A DNA stretch of 32,445 nt from an uncultured Collinsella sp. (GTDB taxonomy: Bacteria > Actinomycetota > Coriobacteriia > Coriobacteriales > Coriobacteriaceae). Under the pieces are notes generated by a model, which ran no database searches, was not told where the DNA came from, and saw only the letters and a list, made by a program, of their open reading frames with translations. Location: NCBI GenBank assembly GCA_902478945.1, contig CABSMX010000010.1, forward strand, positions 1 through 32,445, in the 5' to 3' direction. The translations under genes were made by a program, and so were the position numbers. Positions 1 to 7,475 of this stretch are shown here, one piece after another (positions within the stretch are counted from its first letter, which is position 1; each line of letters opens with the position of its first letter).

Positions 1-16
1 TGTGTATAAGAGACAG
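1..16. other. Nextera transposase mosaic-end adapter remnant
   Basis: The first 16 bases, TGTGTATAAGAGACAG, are identical to the 3' part of the 19-bp Tn5 mosaic end used in Nextera libraries. This is untrimmed adapter at a contig edge, so genomic sequence starts at about 17 and the DNA beyond hydA is missing rather than absent from the genome. Confidence 0.95.
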
Positions 17-38
17 GGGGAATCCGGTGATCTTCCTG

Positions 39-1406
39 TTAGCGGGGGACGTAGCGGCCGGGTTGGGCTCCGGTGGGCTCGCCATCGCGCGCCACCAGCA
101 CACCGTTGACGTAGACGGCCTTGGCGCGACCATGCGCCTCAAAACCCTCGAGCGGCGTGTAGTCCACGGCCTGATGCTGCGTCGCCGCGCTAATGGTCCA
201 GCGCGCCTTTGGATCCCACACGCACACGTCAGCATCGGAGCCCTCGGCAAGACATCCCTTGCGCGGATACATGCCAAAGACGCGCGCCGGGTTCTCGCTC
301 ATCAAGCGGCAGAGGTCCTCGGGTCCCAGCTGTCCCTCAAAACTCGTGGCAATCGCGACGGGACGATGCTCCACGCCGGGCCCGCCGCTGGGAATCGCGC
401 GGAAATCGTCGCGCCCGCGGTCCTTTTGCCCGTGCAGGTTAAAGCTACAATGATCGGTCGCAATCGTATCGATCTCGTCGGCCACAAGCGCCTCGCGCAG
501 CGCGGCACGGTCGCCGGCATGGCGCAGCGGCGGACTCATCACATACTTGGCACCCGCAAAGCCGTCCTCGCCCTGCTCCAAGTAGCAAGTATCGTCGAGC
601 ATCAAATACTGAGGGCAGGTCTCGACATAGATATTCTTCTGCCCGCGCGCTTTGGCAACACGGATGGCCTCGAGCCCCAGCTTGGTCGAAAGGTGCACCA
701 CGTTGACCGGAGCGTCCCCGGCCAAGTGAGCCAGATACAGCAGGCGGCTCACGGCCTCGGCCTCACACACGTCCGGACGGCTGAGCGCATGCCCCTCGGG
801 TCCATGAATCCCCTGCTCGTACACGCGCTTCTGAAGTTCATTCACCAGCGTGCCGTTCTCGCAATGCACGCACAGGATACCGCCCAGGTGCTTGAGCTCC
901 TCCAGCACCTCGAGTGTCTCGGCATCGTCCAAGCGCAGGTGGTCGTAGGCAAAGTAGGTCTTAAACGACGATACGCCCGCCTCGCGCATAGCCGCGAGAT
1001 CGGCGCGGTTGCGCTCATTCCACTCGGCGAGTGCCATATGAAAGGCGTAGTTGGCCGTGCAGGTTCCGTCGGCACGGCGATGCCACTCGGCAAGGGCGTC
1101 GGGCATGGTCACGCCGCGATCGGCCGTCGCGTAGTCCACGATGGTCGTCGTACCGCCGCAGGCAGCCGCACGCGTGCCGGTTTCAAAGCTATCGGCTGTC
1201 CAATCCATGCCAGTCCAGCACTGCATGTGCGTGTGGCCGTCGATAAAGCCGGGGAACACCCAACAGTCCGTGGCGTCCTGGACGGTATCGTCCTCGCCCG
1301 GCTCAATCGCCGCGGCAATCCGCACGATCTTGTCGCCCTCCATGGCAAGATCGGCGCGGCGAAGCCCCTGTGGCGTCACGAGCGCGCCGTTTTTGATGAT
1401 GATCAT
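39..1406 (-). CDS. hydA: Dihydropyrimidinase / hydantoinase-like amidohydrolase
   Basis: A 455-residue cyclic amidohydrolase, the usual length for D-hydantoinase and dihydropyrimidinase (YgeZ/HyuA group). It opens cyclic ureides by hydrolysis. Visible metal-site residues are H58 and H60 in GHTHM, the lysine that is normally carbamylated (K149 in SFKTYFAY), H181 in HCENG, H238 in VHLST and D318 in ATDHCS; NPARVFG lies near the C-terminus. The ATG at 1406 follows a GGAG Shine-Dalgarno sequence and is only 8 bp from the end of the nucleotidyltransferase gene, so the two are probably cotranscribed. In this cluster the likely substrate is a ring-shaped ureide made from purines; that is inference. 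The stop codon is 22 bp from the adapter, so nothing downstream can be seen. Confidence 0.93.
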   Translation of the reverse strand: MIIIKNGALVTPQGLRRADLAMEGDKIVRIAAAIEPGEDDTVQDATDCWVFPGFIDGHTHMQCWTGMDWTADSFETGTRAAACGGTTTIVDYATADRGVTMPDALAEWHRRADGTCTANYAFHMALAEWNERNRADLAAMREAGVSSFKTYFAYDHLRLDDAETLEVLEELKHLGGILCVHCENGTLVNELQKRVYEQGIHGPEGHALSRPDVCEAEAVSRLLYLAHLAGDAPVNVVHLSTKLGLEAIRVAKARGQKNIYVETCPQYLMLDDTCYLEQGEDGFAGAKYVMSPPLRHAGDRAALREALVADEIDTIATDHCSFNLHGQKDRGRDDFRAIPSGGPGVEHRPVAIATSFEGQLGPEDLCRLMSENPARVFGMYPRKGCLAEGSDADVCVWDPKARWTISAATQHQAVDYTPLEGFEAHGRAKAVYVNGVLVARDGEPTGAQPGRYVPR

Positions 1407-1414
1407 GTTGCTCC

Positions 1415-2029
1415 TTATCGATTCATACAGTTGGCCACGCGATCAAAATACGAGCAGGCCGCGATATGCTCCGCTATGCGTCGCTGTCCCTTGGCGGTAT
1501 CGACATCCCACAGCTCGTAGGCACGCGCTTCGACCAGCGCAACGTCGACGCGACCTTTGAGAATCGAGCCCCCGCCGTCCTTGCCCTCAAGACGCATGAG
1601 TGCATCGAATAGTTCCGCCGGAAAGAGCACCGGACTCGAAGGCTCACCGTTGCACGCCAAGCGCACCGGATGTTTGCGGCCACGTTCGTCAAACGCGTGA
1701 ACCAAAGCCTCAAAAGAATCCGAACTCACGAGCGGCTGGTCGCCCGGCAAAAAGAGGCAGCCTTTCCAGTTGCGCTCGACTCCCCACGAAAGGCCCGCAC
1801 GGACGCTTTCGCTGCGCAGCCCGCCATCGTGCAGCACGCACGGGCAATGTTTGTCCTCGCAAATCCGGGCGACCTCGGGCCAACGCGTCGAAACCACAAC
1901 GTCAAAGCCCCGGGGAACCGAATCGATGGTCCGGGCAATCAGCGGCTCGCCATAGATATCGGCAAGCATCTTGTTAGAGCCAAACCGCTTGCCCTCACCC
2001 GAAGCCATAATGACGCATCCAAGTTTCAT
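1415..2029 (-). CDS. mocA: MobA/MocA-like NTP transferase
   Basis: A 204-residue nucleotidyltransferase of the MobA/MocA family (E. coli YgfJ). The N-terminus carries the nucleotide-binding loop MASGEGKRFGSNK at residues 7-19, and FLPGDQP is the usual metal-binding stretch. Family members transfer CMP or GMP to molybdopterin; MocA makes the cytosine dinucleotide cofactor of hydroxylases such as XdhD. An in-frame ATG at 2083 exists, but the ATG at 2029 has the GGGGAGGT Shine-Dalgarno sequence and starts with the conserved MKLGCVIMAS, so the shorter form is preferred. It matches the context: the fused Mo hydroxylase at 14546-17323 needs such a cofactor. CTP rather than GTP use is inferred, not seen. 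Confidence 0.85.
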   Translation of the reverse strand: MKLGCVIMASGEGKRFGSNKMLADIYGEPLIARTIDSVPRGFDVVVSTRWPEVARICEDKHCPCVLHDGGLRSESVRAGLSWGVERNWKGCLFLPGDQPLVSSDSFEALVHAFDERGRKHPVRLACNGEPSSPVLFPAELFDALMRLEGKDGGGSILKGRVDVALVEARAYELWDVDTAKGQRRIAEHIAACSYFDRVANCMNR

Positions 2030-2116
2030 GGTGATACCTCCCCTGAAACCATCGTACCCATAACTCGCGCCGCGGGCATCCACATCGAAAGCGCTTATCC
2101 CGCACGCCCGCGATGC

Positions 2117-2156
2117 AAAAAAGGGGCACCCCGCCGGTTGGCAGAGCGCCCCCTTT
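2117..2156 (-). terminator. Rho-independent terminator after ygeW
   Basis: On the minus strand an AAAGGGGGC / GCCCCTTT stem (one bulged G) closes a GC-rich loop and is followed by a run of six T. It starts about 24 bp after the ygeW stop codon, so ygeX-ygeY-ygeW would end here unless there is read-through into mocA-hydA. Confidence 0.7.
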
Positions 2157-2179
2157 ACATGGCTTACCTCAACCCGGCT

Positions 2180-3382
2180 TTAGGCCTGGAGCCAACGGGC
2201 GGTGTTGCGCTCGTCGAGGGCCTTGAGGGTAGCGGCGGGATCGGCAACCTTCTGCAGGAACATCATGGCAGCGATGGCGTACGGCTTGTAGCTGGCCTCC
2301 TTGTACATGCCCACACGGTGCATGTCGAAGACGTCGGCGTTAACCTCGCCGTGCTCGCAGGAGACACCGGAGATGTCGGCGGGCAGCGGGTGCATAAAGA
2401 TAGTGTCCTGGCCGTTGGCAGTCTTCTCCATGAGCTCGGTCGTGGAGCACCAGTCCTGATGGGTGGCGTTCTGGGCAAGCAGCTCCTTCTCGAGCGCAGC
2501 GATGCCGGCGTCGTCGCCCTCGGCGTACAGGTTGGTACGCTTCTCCATGGCGGCAAACGGAGCCCAGCTCTTGGGAATCACGATGTCGGCGCCCTCGAAG
2601 GCCTCGGCCATGGTGTTGACCTGCTTAAAGGTGGTGCCGGACTCGGCGGCATAGCCCTTGGCGCGCTCGACGACCTCGGGCATGAGGTCGTAGCCCTCGG
2701 GGTGGGCCAGGGTGACGTCCATGCCAAAACGGGGCAGCAGGCTGATCAGCGACTGCGGGCAGGACAGCGGCTTGCCGTAAGAGGGCGAATAGGCCCAGGT
2801 GACGGCAACCTTCTTGCCCTTGAGGTTCTCAAGGCCGCCAAACTCGTTGATGAGGTAGAGCATGTCGGCAGAGGACTGCGTGGGGTGATCGGAGTCAGAC
2901 TGCAGGGAGATGAGCGTGGGACGGTGATCCAGAACGCCGTCCTCGTAAGCCTGCTGGACAGACTCGGAGACCTCGGCCATGTAGGCGTCGCCCTTGCCGA
3001 TGTACATGTCATCGCGGATGCCGATGACGTCGGCCATGAAGGAGATCATGGTAGCGGTCTCGCGGACGGTCTCGCCGTGGGCGATCTGGGACTTCTTCTC
3101 GTCCAGGTCCTGCAGCTCAAGGCCGAGCAGGTTGGCGGCCTTAGAGAAAGAGAAGCGCGTACGGGTGGAGTTGTCGCGGAACAGGGAGACTGCCAGGCCC
3201 GAGTCGAAGATGTTGGACGAGACGTTGTTCTCGCGCAGCTCGCGCAGGGCGTCGGCGACGATGTAGAGCGCCTTGAGCTCGTCGGTGGTCTTGTCCCAAG
3301 TGTGCAGGAAGTCGCTACCGTACATACCCTTAAAATCGAGGCCGTTCAGCTGCTCGACGAGCTCGGTAAACTTAGCGTCCAT
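2180..3382 (-). CDS. ygeW: Knotted carbamoyltransferase YgeW
   Basis: A 400-residue protein of the aspartate/ornithine carbamoyltransferase superfamily, close to the roughly 400-residue YgeW group. The carbamoyl-phosphate loop STRTRFS is at residues 72-78, DHPTQSSADM is the conserved HPTQ region and MHPLPAD the HPLP region. The reaction of YgeW is not firmly settled; in purine clusters it may phosphorolyse a carbamoylated diamino acid to give carbamoyl phosphate, and hence ATP. That role is inference. An upstream in-frame start at 3568 exists, but ATG 3382 has an AGAAAGGA Shine-Dalgarno sequence and begins the conserved protein. It lies 201 bp after ygeY in the same direction and is followed by a terminator. 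Confidence 0.93.
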   Translation of the reverse strand: MDAKFTELVEQLNGLDFKGMYGSDFLHTWDKTTDELKALYIVADALRELRENNVSSNIFDSGLAVSLFRDNSTRTRFSFSKAANLLGLELQDLDEKKSQIAHGETVRETATMISFMADVIGIRDDMYIGKGDAYMAEVSESVQQAYEDGVLDHRPTLISLQSDSDHPTQSSADMLYLINEFGGLENLKGKKVAVTWAYSPSYGKPLSCPQSLISLLPRFGMDVTLAHPEGYDLMPEVVERAKGYAAESGTTFKQVNTMAEAFEGADIVIPKSWAPFAAMEKRTNLYAEGDDAGIAALEKELLAQNATHQDWCSTTELMEKTANGQDTIFMHPLPADISGVSCEHGEVNADVFDMHRVGMYKEASYKPYAIAAMMFLQKVADPAATLKALDERNTARWLQA

Positions 3383-3500
3383 GGAAATGTCCTTTCTAAA
3401 GATGAAACGATCGCAATGAGTAGATGTGCTCCGGCATGCGCGTGTGGCTAGAACATGCAGAGCACCATGACGAGGACCCGCCACCGTTGAGGAAGCATGG

Positions 3501-3528
3501 GAGATAACGACCGCGGGCCCCAAGTCAA
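3501..3528 (-). promoter_or_regulatory. Possible internal promoter for ygeW
   Basis: Minus-strand TTGACT, 16 bp, TATCTC. The -35 is good and the -10 weak. The long ygeY-ygeW spacer makes an internal promoter reasonable, but support is thin. Confidence 0.25.
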
Positions 3529-3537
3529 CAGGGGGTG

Positions 3538-3560
3538 CCGGGGACACGAGCGTCCCCCGG
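3538..3560 (-). other. Stem-loop in the ygeY-ygeW spacer
   Basis: CCGGGGAC and GTCCCCCGG pair around a 6-nt loop with one bulged base, 24 bp after the ygeY stop codon. No T-run follows, so it is more likely a processing, stability or attenuation element than a full terminator. Confidence 0.5.
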
Positions 3561-3583
3561 CTCAACAAAATCGAGGAATGGGA

Positions 3584-4969
3584 CTAATCGATCTTGTTGT
3601 TGGTCAGACCGGCACGGAACACGGTGGCGTCGCCATCGGCCTGGCTCGGATCGTAGAGGTTCAGGGCAGCCACATACATGGCGGCAGCGGTGACCAGGTC
3701 GTCCTTGTAGGTGACCTCGTTGGGAGCGTGAGCCTGAGACTCGGCACCCGGGCCAAAGCCCACGCAGGGGATGCCGTAGCGGCCCTGGATGGAGACGCAG
3801 TTCGTGGAGAAGGTCCACTTGTCGCACAGCGGGCGACCGGTGCGCTTGTCCATGCTGGGCTCGCAGCCGATGCGCTCGTCACCAAACATGGCCTTGTGGG
3901 CGTCGACGAGGGCCTTGACGTGCGGAGCGGTCTCCTTGTTGATCCACGTGGGGAAGTAAGCCTCGGTCTCGTAGACCTCGCCGGTCCAGGACGGACGGTC
4001 GTACATGTACATGGAGACCTTCACGTCGTCGCCGTACTTCTTGGCAGCCGGCAGGTTGCGGATCTCGTCCAGGCAGGACTCCCAGGTCTCGCCGGCGGTC
4101 ATGCGACGGTCGATGGAGATGGCGCAGGAGTCGGCCACGGCGCAACGGCTGGGGCTGGTGTAGAAGATCTGGCTGACGGTGCAGGTGCCGCGGCCCAGGA
4201 AGCGGGCATCCTCGAAGTGCTCGGGATTGTACTTGGGGTCGAGCATCTTGACGAGACCCTTGATGTCGGTCGACTCGTCGCAGCCGTTGTTGTTGAGAGC
4301 GCGGACGTCGGCGATGATGTCGGCCATCTTGTAGATGGCGTTGTCGCCGCGATCGGGAGCGGAGCCGTGGCAGGAGGTGCCGTGAACGTCGACGCGAATC
4401 TCCATGCGGCCGCGGTGACCGCGATAGATGCCGCCGTCGGTGGGCTCGGTGGAAATGACGAACTCGGGCTTAATGCCGTCCTTGTTGTAGATGTACTGCC
4501 AGCACATGCCGTCGCAGTCCTCTTCCTGGACGGTGCCGACGACCATGATCTTGTAGCCCTCGGGGATGAGGCCCATGTCCTTCATCATCTTGGCAGCGTA
4601 GGTAGCGGAAGCCATGCCGCCCTCCTGGTCGGAGCCGCCGCGGCCGTAGATGATCTCGTCGGTCTCGTAGCCCTCGTAGGGATCGGCATCCCAGTTCTCG
4701 ATGTTGCCGATGCCGACGGTGTCGATATGGGAGTCGATGGCGATGATCTTGTCGCCCTCGCCCATAAAGCCCATGACGTTGCCCAGGCCGTCGACCTTGA
4801 CCTCGTCATAGCCAAGGCTCTCCATCTCGGCCTTAATGCAGGCAACAACCTCACCCTCCTCGCAGGACTCAGAGGGGCGGGAGATCATAGCGCGCAGGAA
4901 GCGAGTCATATCAGCACGATGGGACTCAGCAGCAGCCTTGATAGCGTCGAAATCGAGTTCTTTAGTCAT
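3584..4969 (-). CDS. ygeY: M20-family metallohydrolase YgeY
   Basis: A 461-residue M20 family (ArgE/DapE/CPG2-like) zinc hydrolase of the YgeY group. Metal and catalytic residues are visible: H81 and D83 in AIDSHIDTVG, D114 in GRGGSDQEGG, E149/E150 in VQEEDCDG, E175 in STEPTDGG, and a C-terminal His in AHAPNE. Family members hydrolyse amide, carbamoyl or peptide bonds of small amino-acid derivatives. In this cluster it probably removes a ureido or carbamoyl group on the way to 2,3-diaminopropionate (inference). A TTG three codons upstream could also start translation, but ATG 4969 is 9 nt from AGAAAGG. It lies 237 bp after ygeX with a large hairpin between them. Confidence 0.92.
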   Translation of the reverse strand: MTKELDFDAIKAAAESHRADMTRFLRAMISRPSESCEEGEVVACIKAEMESLGYDEVKVDGLGNVMGFMGEGDKIIAIDSHIDTVGIGNIENWDADPYEGYETDEIIYGRGGSDQEGGMASATYAAKMMKDMGLIPEGYKIMVVGTVQEEDCDGMCWQYIYNKDGIKPEFVISTEPTDGGIYRGHRGRMEIRVDVHGTSCHGSAPDRGDNAIYKMADIIADVRALNNNGCDESTDIKGLVKMLDPKYNPEHFEDARFLGRGTCTVSQIFYTSPSRCAVADSCAISIDRRMTAGETWESCLDEIRNLPAAKKYGDDVKVSMYMYDRPSWTGEVYETEAYFPTWINKETAPHVKALVDAHKAMFGDERIGCEPSMDKRTGRPLCDKWTFSTNCVSIQGRYGIPCVGFGPGAESQAHAPNEVTYKDDLVTAAAMYVAALNLYDPSQADGDATVFRAGLTNNKID

Positions 4970-5073
4970 AACAGTCAACCTTTCTACAAGGGTTTACCTA
5001 CAGGTAGATATTTCAGATAGATCACTTGTGCCAAATAGCGTGAGGTCGAGCACCCCACAAGCAAGTAACCATA

Positions 5074-5191
5074 GGAGGCGGACGGAGGACTTTGCTCCGT
5101 CGCGAGTTCCGCACGAGCCGGAGAGCACTTAATGTGTTCTCCGTGCGAGCAGGACTGTCCGAGCAGGGAGTAAAGTCCTCCGGCTGCCTCC
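5074..5191 (-). repeat. Long inverted repeat between ygeX and ygeY
   Basis: Arms 5074-5098 and 5167-5191 are inverted repeats matching at 22 of 25 positions. Inside is a second hairpin, GGAGAGCAC / GTGTTCTCC around TTAAT (5119-5141), itself flanked by pairing CGCAC / GTGCG. The transcript would fold into a roughly 118-nt branched structure. There is no poly-U tail. It could be a mobile palindromic element or an RNA element tuning expression downstream of ygeX. Confidence 0.8.
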
Positions 5192-5206
5192 GGACAGGTC
5201 AGTCTG

Positions 5207-6421
5207 CTAGCAAGTCGGGTACTCGCCCTCCCAGACGATGCGACGGTACTGATCCGGATCGGTGTCGCCCTCGGTGGAGAAGCAGAGCACAGAGCTCGTC
5301 TTGTCCAGGCCGATGAGTTCCTTGAGCTCGGTGTACTCGGGATCGAGCATGAGAGTCTCGACCAGGCCGGTGGTCACAGCGCCGGACTCGCCGGAGATGA
5401 CGCGCGGGTCGCCCTTCTCGGGAGCGCCCAGGGCGCGCATGCCGCGAGCGGTGACCCAGTCGGGGCAGGACACGAAGGCGGTGGCGTGGTTGCGCAGGAT
5501 ATCCCAGCCCAGAATGTTGGGCTCGCCGCAGCACAGACCGGCCATGATGGAGGGCATGTCGCCGTCCACGATGCGCGGGTCGCCGTCGCCGGCGGCAGCA
5601 CCCTTGTACAGGCAGGCGGCAGGCGCGCACTCAACCACGACGAAGGTGGGCGGGTTATCGGGATACAGGTTGGTGAAGTAGCCCACCACGGCACCGGCGA
5701 GCGAACCCACGCCAGCCTGGACAAACACGTGCGTCGGGCGGTTGATGGCCATCTCGCGCAGCTGCTCGGCAGCCTCGGAAGCCATGGTGCCGTAACCCTC
5801 CATGATCCAGGACGGAATCTTCTCGTAGCCCTCCCAGGCGGTGTCCTGAACGATGACGCCGCGCTCGCAGGCGTCGGCCTCGGCGGCGGCCATGCGCACG
5901 CACTCGTCGTAGTTGACCTCTTCAATGGTCACCGTGGCGCCCTCGGCGGCAATGTTATCGAAGCGGGGCTTGGTGGAACCCTTGGGCATGTGCACGACAG
6001 CCTTCTGGCCCAGCTTGTTGGCAGCCCATGCCACGCCGCGGCCATGGTTGCCGTCGGTGGCGGTAAAGAAGGTAGCCTGGCCAAAGTCCTCGGCCAGCTG
6101 ATCGGAGGTCAGGTAATCGAAGGTGCAGTCGGCAACGTCCTTGCCGGTCTCGTCGGCAATGTAGTTGGCCATGGCAAACGAGCCGCCCAGAACCTTAAAG
6201 GCGTTGAGGCCAAAGCGATAGCTCTCGTCCTTAACGCACAAGTTGGACAGACCCAGGCGCGCAGCCTGACCGTCCAGGCGGGCAAGCGGGGTGACGGTAT
6301 ATTGAGGGAACGACTGGTGGAAGGCGCGGGCCTTCTTCACGTGGTCGAGGCTCATGATTCCCAAGTGCTTGTCATCGCTCTTGGGCATCGTGTTGCCCGC
6401 CCACTGGATCTTATCGGCCAT
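5207..6421 (-). CDS. ygeX: Diaminopropionate ammonia-lyase
   Basis: A 404-residue PLP enzyme of fold type II, close to the roughly 400 residues of E. coli YgeX. It converts 2,3-diaminopropionate to pyruvate and two ammonia through an aminoacrylate intermediate. The PLP lysine is K76 in GLNAFKVLGG, and ATDGNHGRGVAWAA is the diagnostic stretch after it; the C-terminal half keeps the GVGSLAGAV phosphate-binding loop. ATG 6421 sits 8 nt after AAGGAG. It is the first gene of its operon and diverges from the regulator at 6699. Its product can be handled by the RidA at 25042-25419. As the pyruvate-yielding step it would be the payoff of the pathway. Confidence 0.95.
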   Translation of the reverse strand: MADKIQWAGNTMPKSDDKHLGIMSLDHVKKARAFHQSFPQYTVTPLARLDGQAARLGLSNLCVKDESYRFGLNAFKVLGGSFAMANYIADETGKDVADCTFDYLTSDQLAEDFGQATFFTATDGNHGRGVAWAANKLGQKAVVHMPKGSTKPRFDNIAAEGATVTIEEVNYDECVRMAAAEADACERGVIVQDTAWEGYEKIPSWIMEGYGTMASEAAEQLREMAINRPTHVFVQAGVGSLAGAVVGYFTNLYPDNPPTFVVVECAPAACLYKGAAAGDGDPRIVDGDMPSIMAGLCCGEPNILGWDILRNHATAFVSCPDWVTARGMRALGAPEKGDPRVISGESGAVTTGLVETLMLDPEYTELKELIGLDKTSSVLCFSTEGDTDPDQYRRIVWEGEYPTC

Positions 6422-6508
6422 ACGGTGAACTCCTTAAGTCCTCTCTTGCCGGCCCCCGCATACGCGTTTCAGCCCATTCCCATTCATGCGACTGAACTTT
6501 TATGTGGA

Positions 6509-6532
6509 TGCCAAACAAAAAGTTTGTTAGCA
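6509..6532. promoter_or_regulatory. Candidate operator site 1 (ygeX/regulator)
   Basis: A palindromic AT-rich site: TGC, CAAAC, AAAAA, GTTTG, TTA, GCA. Read on the minus strand it contains CTAACAAACTTTTTGTTTGG, which resembles site 2 and a sequence at 24120 in front of the second regulator. It lies between divergent genes and is a likely binding site for the YheO/DauR-type regulator (inference). Confidence 0.5.
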
Positions 6533-6555
6533 CTGTTCTATCACACTTTTTGATT

Positions 6556-6582
6556 GGCATACCTAACGAATTGTTTGTTGCC
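6556..6582. promoter_or_regulatory. Candidate operator site 2 (ygeX/regulator)
   Basis: GGCA and TGCC arms enclose CTAACGAATTGTTTG, which matches the CTAAC...GTTTG pattern of site 1 in the opposite orientation. The two sites are about 47 bp apart centre to centre. Confidence 0.45.
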
Positions 6583-6698
6583 GTAATCGGTACTTTTTCG
6601 CCCCCGAACGGTCATGAATTGCCTTGTTGATGGATTTGTTTGCGGTCAAGTGTGGTTTATGGCAAAGTGTGCCCAAACTAATTTTTAGGAAGGCACCC

Positions 6699-7352
6699 AT
6701 GACCCCCGCACAGATTGAGTTTTACAAGCGCCTCGCACACGGCCTGGCGCTCCAATTTGGCCCCAACTGCGAAGTCGTCGTCCACGATCTGGAGACCGAG
6801 GACGTGGACCACTCCATCGTGGTGATCGAAAACGGCCACGTCAGCGGGCGCAAACTGGGTGACGGCCCCAGCCATATTGTGTTTGAGTCCATGCACGAGG
6901 GCAGCACCGACGTACACGACCGCGAGCCGTACCTCACTAAAACCACCGATGGCAAGCTGCTCAAGTCCTCGACCATCTTTATCCGCAACGACGAAGGCAA
7001 GCCCGTCGGCATTTTGGGCATCAACTTTGACATTACGCTTATGAAGGCTTTTGAGCGTTCGCTCGATGCCTTTACTGGCACCGGCGGCACGGGCTATACC
7101 GAGCCCGAGCCCATTACCAAGAACATCGGCGACCTGCTCGAGGACCTGCTGCACGAGTGCGAGCAGTTTGTGGGCAAGCCCGCGGCACTCATGACCAAAG
7201 ACGAGCGCATTCGTGCCATTGGCTACCTCGACCGTCGCGGCGCCTTCCTCATTTCCAAGTCGAGCGAGCGCGCCTGCGAGTTCTTTGGCATCTCCAAGTA
7301 CAGCTTCTATAGCTACCTCAATGAGGCCAAGGCGGCGGCCGGCGACAAGTAG
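6699..7352 (+). CDS. YheO/DauR-type transcriptional regulator
   Basis: A 217-residue regulator with an N-terminal YheO-like PAS domain (about residues 5-115, with EVVVHDL and GHVSGRKLG) and a C-terminal DauR-type helix-turn-helix (about residues 155-212, ending FFGISKYSFYSYLNEA). Members sense a small molecule through the PAS domain. ATG 6699 follows AGGAAGG; an upstream in-frame ATG at 6624 lacks a Shine-Dalgarno sequence and the conserved start. It is divergent from ygeX with two palindromic sites between them, so control of the ygeX operon is likely. A related 218-residue protein sits at the far end of the other half of the cluster. Confidence 0.9.
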   Translation: MTPAQIEFYKRLAHGLALQFGPNCEVVVHDLETEDVDHSIVVIENGHVSGRKLGDGPSHIVFESMHEGSTDVHDREPYLTKTTDGKLLKSSTIFIRNDEGKPVGILGINFDITLMKAFERSLDAFTGTGGTGYTEPEPITKNIGDLLEDLLHECEQFVGKPAALMTKDERIRAIGYLDRRGAFLISKSSERACEFFGISKYSFYSYLNEAKAAAGDK

Positions 7353-7435
7353 GCACTCGCCTGGATTGCCCCTCCCCTTTTGGGCGCGAGTTCTGGAAAG
7401 CACGAATCCAAGACCGAGCAGCTTGGGAAGTTCCA

Positions 7436-7441
7436 TATAAT
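7436..7441 (+). promoter_or_regulatory. -10 box for the membrane protein gene
   Basis: A perfect TATAAT lies 35 bp upstream of the ATG at 7476. No good -35 is seen at 16-18 bp, so this is supported by the -10 alone. Confidence 0.4.
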
Positions 7442-7475
7442 CGATGTCATTAGTATTTCGAAAGGATGGAACAGA

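Noticed and set aside
1670..3451. 593-residue open frame on the plus strand
   Set aside because: Antisense to mocA and ygeW and crosses their terminator.
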